64,000 nt of DNA from DASQBT01 sp963782495 (GCA_963782495.1 CAWAJU010000006.1:556101-620100); one strand, 5' to 3'. Shown: positions 1-9,370, counted from the first letter of the stretch. Notes: generated from the sequence alone by a model not told the origin. Program-made: numbers and translations.

Positions 1-579
1 GTCCATGGCCAGAGTCAATCGGACCGAGGTGTGGCTGGTGTCGTGGTCCCAGTCACCGTAAATCTGGGCGCCGTCGGCAGAAAACACCAGTTCGCGTATG
101 CCGGTGCCCTCCAGATAGGCCGATTGGGGCAACAGGATGCTGGGCCGGGTGAAGATCACATCGCGTGTTTCGTTGTAGAAGCCCAGCGGATTGCGGACCC
201 GCCCGGCGCGCACACCCATGCTCGAAGTCTCTTGACTCGTCACCTTGTAATCGAGGAAGGCGTAGTCAAGACGCAACTTGCCATCGTCGGTGGCGCCGGC
301 CTTGCGCGACAGGATCTGGCCGGAAATCGAGAGGTTCGGAAGCACCTGCGCGAACCCATTCAGCCCGACCTCGTAATAATCGACCTCGCCGCCGTTACGG
401 GTGTCGCCATAGAAATTGTTGCCCGTGGTGTCGATATAACCCAGCGACGCGAAGCCATGAACATCACCCTGCTGCGCAGGCATGGGTTGCCCTGCCCAAG
501 TCGCCGAACTTGCAAGCGCAATCACCAGGCCGGCCAGAGGCGGGAGCTTAGTGGATTTCCAGAATTCTGATGTGTTCAT
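1..579 (-). CDS. Outer-membrane beta-barrel (porin-like) protein, 3' end outside window
   Basis: Only the first 193 codons are inside the window; the gene continues past position 1. I place the start at the ATG at 577-579, because it gives a good Sec signal peptide: a short polar start, a hydrophobic stretch (PPLAGLVIALASSATWA, residues 13-29) and a likely cut after Ala29. The mature part alternates polar and hydrophobic residues as in beta strands (GFASLGYIDTTGNNFYG, residues 38-54) and carries RVRNPLGFYNETRD, a type of segment seen in porin-like barrel proteins. The start overlaps the end of the PstS-like gene by 32 bases, so the two are probably co-transcribed. The substrate cannot be told from this fragment. 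The class is fairly secure; the family is not. Confidence 0.7.
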   Translation of the reverse strand, partial: MNTSEFWKSTKLPPLAGLVIALASSATWAGQPMPAQQGDVHGFASLGYIDTTGNNFYGDTRNGGEVDYYEVGLNGFAQVLPNLSISGQILSRKAGATDDGKLRLDYAFLDYKVTSQETSSMGVRAGRVRNPLGFYNETRDVIFTRPSILLPQSAYLEGTGIRELVFSADGAQIYGDWDHDTSHTSVRLTLAMD

Positions 580-985
580 ATGAACTCTTCCCCTCCTGGA
601 CAATGTAGCCGATTCCGCCGCGGGTTTCAGCCACACGTTTAATAAGCTCTTCCTGACTTCCGACCTCGATCGGCGCTTGACCGGTGCCGGTAAACACCAT
701 GCGATCCCATGTGTCGCGCAGGACATAGGGGTAGACCTGCAGGAAATCCTTGCAAAATGCGCGGTGCCGTTCATCGCGGTCGGGAAGCACAAAGACCGTG
801 GCAGGCGTTCCATCAGGCAGTTGTCTGATGCGCATGGAAAAGATTGCCCGCAATGTGGTACGGGAAAGATCGCGCACAGTTGTCGCGGAATTGACAATGA
901 CCTGAATGTTCCCTGCCGCCAGCGCAGAGGGAACCCTGGCCAGGACCAGGAGCAGCACGACAGCCCAGAACGAAAGCTTGAACAT
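548..985 (-). CDS. PstS-like periplasmic substrate-binding domain protein
   Basis: A 145-residue protein with a Sec signal peptide (MFKLSFWAVVLLLVLA, cut near Ala24) and one short periplasmic binding domain of the kind found in PstS-like phosphate-binding proteins. The segments VNSATTVRDLSRTTLRAIF, FVLPDRDERHRAF and RGGIGYI follow the usual order in that family. It is about half the length of true PstS and no ABC permease or ATPase is next to it, so it is unlikely to be the main phosphate transporter subunit. The downstream barrel gene overlaps it, which suggests the two act together at the envelope. Start choice: the ATG at 983-985 gives the best signal peptide; ATGs further upstream would add a poor N-terminal extension. 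Confidence 0.65.
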   Translation of the reverse strand: MFKLSFWAVVLLLVLARVPSALAAGNIQVIVNSATTVRDLSRTTLRAIFSMRIRQLPDGTPATVFVLPDRDERHRAFCKDFLQVYPYVLRDTWDRMVFTGTGQAPIEVGSQEELIKRVAETRGGIGYIVQEGKSSYEHIRILEIH

Positions 986-1645
986 CCGCGTGTCTAGAGC
1001 CCGAACAACCATATTCTTATTCTTATTCCCTGGCATGGTTTCATGTGTTTGAGGCGCACAAATACCCTGGCATCCTGGTAGGGACTGCACGCACTGTGCC
1101 CACGTCATGTAGCTCGCGAAGAGGATCCCGATAAGCTAGCTTAGCCAAATACATTGGTGTCGGCCAACACTTTAAATTCGATGTTGTTGTCCAGAATGCG
1201 GTTGCTTGCGCTGATCGGCAATTCGGGACGGTTGTGGTCCGTGAGATTCCAGTCCTGGCCACGGATAGAGAGCAGTGTGAGGAGTCTTCTGTGGTGTTGG
1301 CGGTGGGGCTAAGTCGAGGCTATTGCTGGTGGGCAGGACACGTCCACTTTTCGGCCGAAGTCGAGAATTCGGATTTTCAGGCTTGGGTTCTGCCAAGTCC
1401 AAGCCATCGCTCCCCACATGATGGAGCGGCTCAAACCGGAAGCGGCCATAACAGTGCAAAGCGGCGCATTTACCGGCGCCATTAGAATCGGTATCCGAGC
1501 ATAAAAGATGACGCCGGTAAGCTGGCTTAACGAAGCACGTTGCCTCTGGCCATTGCTTTCAATTCGGCGCCCTCCCCCTTCCAGAGAGAGGGAAACAAAG
1601 TGGGACGTATAATTGCACTCTGACGTCGACCCGCATTCTATCTTG
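986..1645. other. Region without an intact gene
   Basis: No convincing complete gene. On the minus strand 1141-1308 is open for about 55 codons without a good start; its last part (WNLTDHNRPELPISAS, then NNIEFKVLADTNVFG and a stop) reads like the end of a real protein, so it may be a decayed gene tail. I cannot assign a family. A TATAAT at 1608-1613 lies 32 bases before the uvrD start and could be its -10 box, but I see no good -35. Confidence 0.4.
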
Positions 1646-3778
1646 ATGACCGATGGCCTTTTGGACCGCTTGAATCCCGAGCAAAAAGCGGCGGTGACCT
1701 TGCCGCATGAGTCTGCGCTGATTCTGGCAGGGGCGGGCTCGGGCAAGACAAGGGTGCTGACGACGCGGATCGCCTGGCTGATCCAGACCGGGCAGGTGAG
1801 TCCCTTGGGGGTGCTCGCGGTGACCTTCACCAACAAGGCAGCAAAGGAGATGCTGACGCGGCTATCGGCGATGCTGCCTATCAACACCCGCGGAATGTGG
1901 GTGGGCACTTTCCACGGTCTGGCCAACCGGCTGCTGCGTGCGCATTACCGTGATGCGGGATTGCCGCAGACCTTCCAGATTCTTGATTCGCAGGATCAAT
2001 TGTCTGCCATCAAGCGCCTGCTGAAGAGCTTGAACGTGGATACGGAAAGGTACGAGCCGAAGAAAGTGCAATGGTGGATCAATGCCGCGAAAGAGGCCGG
2101 ATTGAGGGCCGGCGATAGCGAGGCTAATGACGCGTTTTCCCGGCGCCTAAATGAGTTCCATGCGGCATACGACGAGCAGTGCCAGCGCGAGGGCGTGGTC
2201 GATTTTGCCGAGCTGCTGCTGCGCTCCTACGAATTGATGGCGCGCAACGAACCGCTGCGCCAGCATTATCAAAGTCGCTTCCGGCACATTCTGATTGACG
2301 AGTTCCAGGACACCAACAAGTTGCAGTACAGATGGTTGAAGCTGTTTGCCGGGCCGGACAGCGTGTTGTTTGCGGTGGGCGATGATGATCAGTCGATCTA
2401 CGCCTTTCGCGGTGCACACACTGGCAACATGCAGGAATTCGAGCGTGAATACGCCCAAGGCCGGGTAATCAAACTTGAGCAGAACTATCGCAGTCATGGC
2501 CATATTCTGGATGCGGCCAACGCGCTGATCGCGCAGAACCGCGAGCGGCTGGGCAAGAATTTGTGGACCGCAGAGGGCGAGGGCGAGAAGCTGCGCGTGT
2601 TCGAAGGCTATACCGATCAGGAGGAGGCTGCTTTCGTGGTCGATGAGGTGAGGCAGCTAAATCGTGAAGGTACGGCACTGTCGGACATGGCGATGCTGTA
2701 TCGCTCCAACGCCCAGTCGCGAGTGCTTGAACATGCCTTGTTCACGTCCGGGGTGGCATACCGGGTGTACGGGGGGCTGCGGTTTTTCGAACGCCAGGAG
2801 GTGAAACACGCACTCGCCTACCTGCGCTTGATGGCCAATCCGGATGACGATGGCTCGTTTCTGCGGGTGGTGAATTTCCCCGCGCGTGGCATCGGCGCTC
2901 GCACGCTGGAGACACTGCAGGTCGCCGCGCGCAGTACTAACGTTAGTCTGTCCCAAGCGGCGCTCAGCCAGGGCGGCAAGCTGCTCGGTTTTGTCGGTCT
3001 GGTCAGCGAACTGCGGCGCGCGACAGAGGGATTGTCATTGGCAGAAACCATTGAACACCTGGTCGAGGCGAGCGGTTTGGCGGAGTACTACCGCAACGAG
3101 AAGGAAGGTGCCGACCGGCTGGAAAACCTGAGCGAACTCGTGAATGCGGCTGCGCTGTTCGAACAGGATCCGGACTTGAGCCTCGACGAAGGCCAGTCAG
3201 TGCTGGCGTCATTCCTCGCGCACGCCAGCCTGGAAGCAGGCGAGAACCAGGCCAATGCAGGCCAGGATGCGGTCCAGTTGATGACGGTTCACGCCGCCAA
3301 GGGCCTGGAGTTTCACACGGTGTTCATCACCGGGCTGGAAGAGGGCTTGTTTCCGCACGAGCAGAGTGTTGCCGAAAACGCCGGACTGGAGGAGGAACGG
3401 AGGCTGATGTACGTGGCCATCACCCGAGCCCGCCGGCGGCTGTATCTTACCCATGCCCAGTCACGCATGCTGCACGGCCAGGTCCGCTACGGCATTCCGT
3501 CGCGTTTCCTGGCTGAATTGCCCGATGAGGTGCGGCACCATCTTAATCGCAAGCTGGCCGAAGCCCGCGCGGCTTCCGGCTATACAGTGGCGAAGCGGCG
3601 AGATGCCGACAGTGGCGGCGGCTTCCGCATCGGCCAGAGTGTCGCACACGCCAAGTTTGGCGCTGGCGTAATCCTGGACGTGGAAGGTCGCGGCACGGAT
3701 GCGCGCGTGCAGGTGAAATTTCGCGACGTCGGCGTGAAGTGGCTGGCCTTGGCCTACGCCAAACTGATCTCGGCTTGA
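1646..3778 (+). CDS. uvrD: DNA helicase II (UvrD, superfamily 1 3'-5' helicase)
   Basis: An ATP-dependent 3'-5' DNA helicase acting in nucleotide excision repair and mismatch repair. The 710-residue product matches the usual UvrD length. Visible motifs: Q-motif LNPEQ near residue 9, Walker A AGAGSGKTR at 28-36, ILAVTFTNKAAKEM after it, the DEFQD Walker B box near 219, GDDDQSIYAFRGA, QNYRSH, VQLMTVHAAKGLEF and VAITRARRRLYL near 590. The C-terminus has the tail typical of UvrD (KFGAGVILDVEGRG) rather than of Rep. I chose the ATG at 1646 over a GTG/TTG-type start 33 bases upstream, because homologues begin shortly before LNPEQ. The 3' end overlaps the convergent BPSS1780-type gene by 25 bases. 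Confidence 0.95.
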   Translation: MTDGLLDRLNPEQKAAVTLPHESALILAGAGSGKTRVLTTRIAWLIQTGQVSPLGVLAVTFTNKAAKEMLTRLSAMLPINTRGMWVGTFHGLANRLLRAHYRDAGLPQTFQILDSQDQLSAIKRLLKSLNVDTERYEPKKVQWWINAAKEAGLRAGDSEANDAFSRRLNEFHAAYDEQCQREGVVDFAELLLRSYELMARNEPLRQHYQSRFRHILIDEFQDTNKLQYRWLKLFAGPDSVLFAVGDDDQSIYAFRGAHTGNMQEFEREYAQGRVIKLEQNYRSHGHILDAANALIAQNRERLGKNLWTAEGEGEKLRVFEGYTDQEEAAFVVDEVRQLNREGTALSDMAMLYRSNAQSRVLEHALFTSGVAYRVYGGLRFFERQEVKHALAYLRLMANPDDDGSFLRVVNFPARGIGARTLETLQVAARSTNVSLSQAALSQGGKLLGFVGLVSELRRATEGLSLAETIEHLVEASGLAEYYRNEKEGADRLENLSELVNAAALFEQDPDLSLDEGQSVLASFLAHASLEAGENQANAGQDAVQLMTVHAAKGLEFHTVFITGLEEGLFPHEQSVAENAGLEEERRLMYVAITRARRRLYLTHAQSRMLHGQVRYGIPSRFLAELPDEVRHHLNRKLAEARAASGYTVAKRRDADSGGGFRIGQSVAHAKFGAGVILDVEGRGTDARVQVKFRDVGVKWLALAYAKLISA

Positions 3779-4500
3779 TCTCGCCGCACGGCAAATATGT
3801 CCTGATAAGCAGTGTAGAGCGAACCCATCAAAATGGGCCCTGCCACCAGTATTCCGAGAAGCATGGGAATCTGCATGGCGACCAGCAATATGGGGATCAA
3901 CACCACCCCATAGACCAGGAGCGGCAGCCAGTTGCGCCAGCAGGCTTTCATGCTGATGCCGAGGGCCTGCAAAGGCCGGGCATTGCCAAACAGCACCAGC
4001 GGGGGTGCGAGCCAAGTGGCCATCAGAGCCGGCGTCAGCAAGGTCAGGCCAACCAGCAGGGCAGTGGAGCCTTGCCGAAGTTGGGCCATCAAGGCCTCAG
4101 AATCATTATGTTGAGCAGCGTCGCTGATCGCATCGGCATCCAGGCCGAGCAGTTGCATGATCTTGCCGACCGCCACCGCGCAGCCAAGATACAGTGCGCC
4201 CACCATGGCCAGCGGAACGGCCCGGCTGGCAAAGCCGGTGAAGAAATGCGGCAATTCCAATGCCTCATCCTGATCCAGGGCGCGAAACGCGGCCATGAAG
4301 CCTGCCACCACCAATGGCATCAGGATTTCAGTCAGACCTTCGCCGGCGACGGGGATCAGATTGACCGCCAGCAAGACACCCATGAACAGGCCAAAGGCGG
4401 CGCACAACAGCAGGGGATTCTTGCGAAACAGCCTGAAGGCGGCGGTTACCCATTGCAGGCCGGCAGCGGCCGGCAGTCTGCGTGGGATTTCCTGGTTCAC
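3754..4500 (-). CDS. BPSS1780-family multi-pass membrane protein
   Basis: A 248-residue inner-membrane protein with about six hydrophobic segments, for example PLLLCAAFGLFMGVLLAVNL, ILMPLVVAGFMAAF, AVPLAMVGALYLGCAVAV and PLLVYGVVLIPILLVAM. The opening pattern (GLQWVTAAFRLFRKNPL) and the ending (PILMGSLYTAYQDIF) match the BPSS1780-type family common in Betaproteobacteria, whose function is unknown. It starts with GTG inside the stop of thrB (GTGA overlap at 4497-4500), so it is translationally coupled to thrB. Being coupled to a homoserine kinase gene says little about its role. The family call is good; no function should be inferred. Confidence 0.8.
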   Translation of the reverse strand: MNQEIPRRLPAAAGLQWVTAAFRLFRKNPLLLCAAFGLFMGVLLAVNLIPVAGEGLTEILMPLVVAGFMAAFRALDQDEALELPHFFTGFASRAVPLAMVGALYLGCAVAVGKIMQLLGLDADAISDAAQHNDSEALMAQLRQGSTALLVGLTLLTPALMATWLAPPLVLFGNARPLQALGISMKACWRNWLPLLVYGVVLIPILLVAMQIPMLLGILVAGPILMGSLYTAYQDIFAVRRDQAEISLA

Positions 4501-5447
4501 GGCCAGATCTCGCGCAAACGATCATGGCGTTTGACCCGGCTTTGCAGGATGCGGGCGAAGTGCTCCGGATCCTTCGCATGGGTCAATTCGCCAGGGCGCG
4601 GAAAGTGCAGGTCATATAGACGCGACAACCAGAAGCGCAGCGCGGCGCGCCGTAACATGGCGGGCCAGGCATCATGTTCCGACGCGCTCAATGGGCAGCG
4701 TGCGTGATAGGCAGCGAGCAGGGCGAGTGACAGGGTTTCATCCAGTTCACCCGCTGCGTCTATGCACCAGTCATTGACGGCAATGGCCACGTCATAGAGC
4801 TGAACGTCGCGGCAGGCGAAGTAGAAGTCGATGACGCCGCCCAAGATGTCGCCGTCGAACAGGACGTTGTCGCGGAACAGGTCGGCATGTACCACGCTTT
4901 GCGGGAGATCGGCAAATATGTGGCGGGATTGAAAGCGCATTTCCTCGTCAAGCAAGGCGGCTCTTTGCAGCGTCAGGTGGTGTCTCACCCTGGGTGCAGT
5001 GTCTTCGCGCCACTCGCTGCCCCGCGGGTTGGACATGCTATGAGCGTAGGTGCGGCCGCTCAGATGCAAATCGGCGAGCACCTCGCCCACTTGAGCGCAG
5101 TGGAGGCTGGTCGGGCTGCTGATCGGCTTCCCGGGCAGGCGGCTGACGATAGCGGCCGGCTTGCCGTTCAGGTGTCCTACCATGTGATCTTTCAAGTCTG
5201 CAACCGGCCGCGGACAGGGCACGCCGTGATTGGCCAGGTGGGCCATGAGGCCGACAAAGAACGGCAACTCCTGCTCGGAAAGCTTCTCGAACAGGGTGAG
5301 CACATAGCGACCATGGGAGGTGGTAAGAAAATAATTGGTGTTCTCGATGCCGTCAGGAATGCCCTTCAGCTCAAGAAGATCGCCCAGTACATAATTTTTC
5401 AGCCAAGCCCTGGCTTCATCGGGGCTGACCTTGGTGAATACAGACAT
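4497..5447 (-). CDS. thrB: Homoserine kinase (ThrB, aminoglycoside phosphotransferase fold)
   Basis: Phosphorylates L-homoserine with ATP to O-phosphohomoserine in threonine synthesis. At 316 residues it belongs to the APH/choline-kinase-fold type of ThrB usual in Betaproteobacteria and Pseudomonas, not the GHMP-kinase type of E. coli. The N-terminal MSVFTKVSPDEARAWLKNY and GIENTNYFLTT are typical. The catalytic loop VVHADLFRDNVLF supplies His187, Asp189 and Asn194, and the metal-binding Asp207 sits in GVIDFYF. It is followed without a gap by the BPSS1780-type gene. The DUF2782 gene upstream is separated by 64 bases and may belong to the same transcript. Confidence 0.93.
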   Translation of the reverse strand: MSVFTKVSPDEARAWLKNYVLGDLLELKGIPDGIENTNYFLTTSHGRYVLTLFEKLSEQELPFFVGLMAHLANHGVPCPRPVADLKDHMVGHLNGKPAAIVSRLPGKPISSPTSLHCAQVGEVLADLHLSGRTYAHSMSNPRGSEWREDTAPRVRHHLTLQRAALLDEEMRFQSRHIFADLPQSVVHADLFRDNVLFDGDILGGVIDFYFACRDVQLYDVAIAVNDWCIDAAGELDETLSLALLAAYHARCPLSASEHDAWPAMLRRAALRFWLSRLYDLHFPRPGELTHAKDPEHFARILQSRVKRHDRLREIWP

Positions 5448-5511
5448 ATTTAGAAAGGGTTTGCAGGCGCAAGTCTAACCGATTCGAGGGCCGGCTCTCG
5501 AATCGGGCAAC

Positions 5512-5865
5512 TCAGAATGTGTGTATCACCCACTGCGGTACGGCAAAAGGCGCTGCCGGACCTTCATAGCGCACAAACTTGCCGTTGCCGTAATTGTCCA
5601 CCAAGTAGTAGGGCTTGCCATTGGGAGGAATGATTTTCACCATGTAGAGCCTGCCGTGCAGGCGATATTCTTCCTCGCGGTGAGTGCCCTTGTTGCGTAT
5701 CGTGATCTGAGGTTCATCGATGTCCTTGGCGGTCGGGGGGCCGTCAGGCACCGGCTGGGCATCCGGCGGCGGGCCTTTCGCTTCGGCGGCAAGCGCGCCC
5801 AGGGGCAAGGGCAGCGCCAGAACCAACGCCAGAACCAACGCCAACTGCATTGAGCTTTTCTTCAT
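5512..5865 (-). CDS. DUF2782 periplasmic protein
   Basis: A 117-residue exported protein of unknown function. Residues 1-27 are a clear Sec signal peptide (MKKSSMQLALVLALVLALPL and a cut after ALAA), whose coding sequence contains short near-repeats. The mature domain has the DUF2782 pattern PQITIRNKG, EEYRLHGRLYMVKIIP and GKPYYLVDNYGNGKFVR. Genes of this family usually lie between polA and thrB in Betaproteobacteria, as here. No catalytic motif is visible. The repeated short strands suggest a small beta domain. Confidence 0.8.
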   Translation of the reverse strand: MKKSSMQLALVLALVLALPLPLGALAAEAKGPPPDAQPVPDGPPTAKDIDEPQITIRNKGTHREEEYRLHGRLYMVKIIPPNGKPYYLVDNYGNGKFVRYEGPAAPFAVPQWVIHTF

Positions 5866-5897
5866 TCAATCGTCCCTTTCCTGCTTTCCAGCATAGT

Positions 5898-6626
5898 TCA
5901 AAGGTTGAGCTGGATTTCGCGTTCTGCTGCTGACGGCATGAACCCGCGTTTTTCGTAGTGGCTGAATATGGCTTCCACGACTTCCTTGGGCTCGTCTATC
6001 AGCTGGATCAGCTTCATATCTTGCGGATTGATCATGCCTTCGACCACCAAGCGTTCCTGGAACCAGTCCACCAGTCCCGACCAGAATTTCGAACCCACCA
6101 GGATGATCGGGATGGTGCGGGTTTTGCCGGTCTGCACCAGGGTAAGGGCCTCCATCAGTTCGTCCAGGGTCCCATAGCCGCCGGGCATGACCACATAAGC
6201 GGAAGCAAATTTGACGAACATGACCTTGCGCGCAAAGAAATGCTGGAAAGTCTGCGAGATGTCCTGGAACGGATTGGCATGCTGTTCATGCGGCAGTTGG
6301 ATGTTGAGACCGACAGAGGGCGACTCGCCGAAATAGGCGCCTTTGTTGGCGGCCTCCATGATACCGGGCCCGCCCCCTGAGATGACGGAGAAACCCGAAT
6401 TGGACAGCAGCTTGGCAATTTCCTCGGTGAGCGCATAGTAGGGATGGTCATGCGGCGTGCGCGCACTGCCGAAGATGGAGACTGCCGGCCTTATCGCCGA
6501 GAGCCGCTCCGTGGCCTCGACGAACTCTGCCATAATGCCGAACAGCCGCCACGATTCACGGGCAGAGTAATCGATTCCTGCGGACCCGCGCGGGTCAGCG
6601 AGTTCCGGCAGTTTGGTTTCATGCAT
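5898..6626 (-). CDS. LOG-family protein (TIGR00730 Rossmann-fold)
   Basis: A 242-residue member of the LOG (lonely guy) family, whose characterised members are nucleotide 5'-monophosphate nucleosidases (cytokinin-activating phosphoribohydrolases or PpnN-like enzymes). Both signature blocks are present: GGGPGIMEAANKG at residues 84-96 and PGGYGTLDE at 148-156. Older annotations call such proteins lysine decarboxylases, but the LDC fold is not present. The start codon (6624-6626) is 11 bases from the polA start on the opposite strand, so its promoter must lie within the first codons of polA. The physiological substrate is unknown. Confidence 0.85.
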   Translation of the reverse strand: MHETKLPELADPRGSAGIDYSARESWRLFGIMAEFVEATERLSAIRPAVSIFGSARTPHDHPYYALTEEIAKLLSNSGFSVISGGGPGIMEAANKGAYFGESPSVGLNIQLPHEQHANPFQDISQTFQHFFARKVMFVKFASAYVVMPGGYGTLDELMEALTLVQTGKTRTIPIILVGSKFWSGLVDWFQERLVVEGMINPQDMKLIQLIDEPKEVVEAIFSHYEKRGFMPSAAEREIQLNL

Positions 6627-6637
6627 CCGAGTATCCC

Positions 6638-9370
6638 TTGAACGAATCAGTCAAAACCCTGTTATTGGTGGACGGCTCGTCGTACTTGTACCGTGCCTTC
6701 CACGCCCTGCCCGATTTGCGCAATAAAGCGGGTTTTCCCACCAGCGCCATTTATGGCGTCATCAGTATGCTGCGCAAGCTGGAAAAAGATGTACCGGCTG
6801 ATTATATCGCCTGCGTGTTCGACTCCAAGGGCAAAACCTTCCGCGACGATTTGTACGCGGAATACAAGGCCAATCGTCCGCCCATGCCAGAAGACCTGGC
6901 AGTGCAGATCGAGCCGCTGTTTGAGACGATCCGGGCGGTGGGTTGGCCGCTTGTGGTGGTTGAAGGCGTGGAGGCCGACGACGTGATCGGCACGCTGGTG
7001 GTCGAGGCCGCCAAACGCGGGGTTCGCAGCGTTGTCTCCACCGGGGACAAGGACATGGCCCAACTGGTCAATGAGCAGGTGAAGCTGGTCAATACCATGA
7101 ACAACGAAACACTGGACACGGCAGGGGTGCAAGCCAAGTTCGGTGTCCCGCCAGAACGGATCGTGGACTACCTCACCCTGATGGGCGACGCAGTCGACAA
7201 CGTGCCCGGGGTGGACAAGGTGGGTCCCAAGACCGCGGTGAAATGGCTGGCCGAATACGGCACACTGGACAAAGTCCTGGACCACGCGAGCGAGATCAAG
7301 GGCGTCGTGGGGGACAATCTGCGTAAGGCGGTGGCCTGGCTACCGGCCGCGCGCAAATTGTTGACCATCAAGACGGACGTGGAACTTCCGTTTGAAGTGG
7401 AACTTCTGCAGAAGCAACAGCCAAACCCGGAGGCGCTGGAGCGGCTCTACGGACAGTTCGACTTCCGCACCTGGCTGCGCGAGGTTCGCCAGAAAGCGGC
7501 GGATGCGAAGGATGCCGTGGCCACAGAAGGTCCCGCGCAGGATAGCCTGCTGACCGAAGACCATCGGGCGGCCTACGAGAGCATTCTGTCGGAGCACCGG
7601 TTGGAGGCTTGGCTGGCCAGGCTGGGCAAGGCGAAACTGGTGGCGCTGGATACGGAAACCACTAGCCTGTCTTCTCTGGACGCGCAGATCGTGGGCCTGT
7701 CGTTTGCCCTTTCTCCAGGCGAGGCAGCTTACGTGCCCCTGGGGCACAGCTATCCCGGCGCGCCGCCCCAGCTCGATCGCGAGTTGACCCTGGCGCGCCT
7801 CAAACCCTGGCTGGAAGATCCCGCGCGGGCCAAGCTGATGCAGAACGGCAAGTTTGACCGGCACGTGTTCGCCAACCATGGCATCCAGCTGCGCGGCGTG
7901 GTGCAGGATACCCTGCTTGAATCCTACGTGGTGGAGGCCCACCAGGCACATGACCTGGACAGCCTTGCAACGCGACATACCGGGCTCAGGGTCATCAGTT
8001 ACCAGGACGTGGCCGGTAAGGGCGCGTCACAAATCAGTTTCGACCAGGTGGGTGTGGAGACCGCGGCCCAGTACGCTGCGGAAGACGCCGATGTCACCCT
8101 GCGCGTTCACCAAGTGCTCTACCCGCTGATCGTGGCGGATCAAGGCCTGCGCTACGTGTACGAGCAGATCGAAATCCCGGTGGCGGATATCTTATTTCGC
8201 ATGGAACGTAATGGCGTTCTGCTGGACAGGCACAGCCTCGCAAAACAAAGCGGGGAACTGGGACAAAAGATGCTGGCCCTCGAGCAGAAGGCCTGTCTGA
8301 TCGCCGGTCGTCCCTTTAACCTGAATTCGCCCAAGCAGATTCAGGAAATCCTGTTTGGTGAGATGAAGCTGCCGGTGGTCAAGAAGACGCCGGGCGGCGT
8401 TCCATCCACCGACGAGGACGTGCTGCAGGTGCTGGCGACCGACTATCCACTGCCGGCCGCTTTACTCGAATACCGGGGCATGGCCAAGCTCAAGTCCACC
8501 TACACGGACAGGTTGCCGCTAATGATCAACCCGCGCACCGGCCGTGTGCATACTAGCTATTCCCAAGCTACCGCGGTGACCGGGCGGCTCTCAAGTTCTG
8601 ACCCGAATCTGCAGAATATTCCGGCGCGCACCCAGGAAGGCCGACGCATACGCGAAGCATTCATCGCACCACCCGGGTCGGTCATCGTATCGGCCGATTA
8701 TTCGCAGATTGAACTGCGCATCATGGCGCACCTGTCCGATGACCCAGGGCTGTTGACGGCATTTGCCGAGGGCCGCGATATCCATACGGCCACGGCGGCC
8801 GAGGTGTTTGGCATCCCGCTTGTCGAGGTTAACCCGGACCAGCGGCGCATGGCCAAGGTGATCAACTTCGGTTTGATTTACGGGATGTCCGCATTTGGTC
8901 TGGCGTCTCAACTCAATCTGGACCGTGCTGCAGCTCAGGCCTATATCGATCGCTATTTTGTTCGCTATCCGGGAGTTGCGCGTTACATGGAAGAGACGCG
9001 ACAGTTGGCGCGGGAACAGGGGTATGTGAACACGGTATTCGGCCGACGACTGGTTCTGCCGGAAATCAACAGCCGCAATCCCCAGCGCCGCCAGGGTGCA
9101 GAGCGGGCCGCGATCAATGCTCCCATGCAAGGGACTGCGGCGGACCTTATTAAGCTGTCGATGATTGCAGTGCAGGACTGGCTGGACGAAGATCACCTGC
9201 AGACCAAGCTGCTGCTTCAGGTACACGATGAACTTGTGCTCGAAGTACCGGAGTCGGAAATGGGGACGGTCGAACGGGCCCTGCCCGGCCTGATGGAAGG
9301 CGTGGCCAGACTCAAGGTGCCTTTGAAAGTGGGGGTGGGGGCGGGATCCAACTGGGAGGCGGCCCACTGA
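6638..9370 (+). CDS. polA: DNA polymerase I
   Basis: Family A DNA polymerase for Okazaki-fragment processing and repair synthesis. The 910 residues hold all three domains: 5'-3' nuclease (LLLVDGSSYLYRAFHA at the start, EADDVIGTL, STGDKDMAQLV), 3'-5' proofreading exonuclease (ALDTETTSL with the catalytic Asp near 338) and polymerase (DYSQIELRIMAHLSDD near 686, RRMAKVINFGLIYGMS, QVHDELVLEVP near 862). The start is TTG at 6638, since no in-frame ATG lies between it and the conserved LLLVDGSSYL, and the product then aligns with E. coli Pol I at its N-terminus. It is divergent from the LOG gene with almost no space between the starts. Confidence 0.96.
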   Translation: MNESVKTLLLVDGSSYLYRAFHALPDLRNKAGFPTSAIYGVISMLRKLEKDVPADYIACVFDSKGKTFRDDLYAEYKANRPPMPEDLAVQIEPLFETIRAVGWPLVVVEGVEADDVIGTLVVEAAKRGVRSVVSTGDKDMAQLVNEQVKLVNTMNNETLDTAGVQAKFGVPPERIVDYLTLMGDAVDNVPGVDKVGPKTAVKWLAEYGTLDKVLDHASEIKGVVGDNLRKAVAWLPAARKLLTIKTDVELPFEVELLQKQQPNPEALERLYGQFDFRTWLREVRQKAADAKDAVATEGPAQDSLLTEDHRAAYESILSEHRLEAWLARLGKAKLVALDTETTSLSSLDAQIVGLSFALSPGEAAYVPLGHSYPGAPPQLDRELTLARLKPWLEDPARAKLMQNGKFDRHVFANHGIQLRGVVQDTLLESYVVEAHQAHDLDSLATRHTGLRVISYQDVAGKGASQISFDQVGVETAAQYAAEDADVTLRVHQVLYPLIVADQGLRYVYEQIEIPVADILFRMERNGVLLDRHSLAKQSGELGQKMLALEQKACLIAGRPFNLNSPKQIQEILFGEMKLPVVKKTPGGVPSTDEDVLQVLATDYPLPAALLEYRGMAKLKSTYTDRLPLMINPRTGRVHTSYSQATAVTGRLSSSDPNLQNIPARTQEGRRIREAFIAPPGSVIVSADYSQIELRIMAHLSDDPGLLTAFAEGRDIHTATAAEVFGIPLVEVNPDQRRMAKVINFGLIYGMSAFGLASQLNLDRAAAQAYIDRYFVRYPGVARYMEETRQLAREQGYVNTVFGRRLVLPEINSRNPQRRQGAERAAINAPMQGTAADLIKLSMIAVQDWLDEDHLQTKLLLQVHDELVLEVPESEMGTVERALPGLMEGVARLKVPLKVGVGAGSNWEAAH

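Noticed and set aside
1141..1200. VapC-like PIN toxin start (VLADTNVF)
   Set aside because: The frame stops two codons later and no partner antitoxin or later PIN residues follow.
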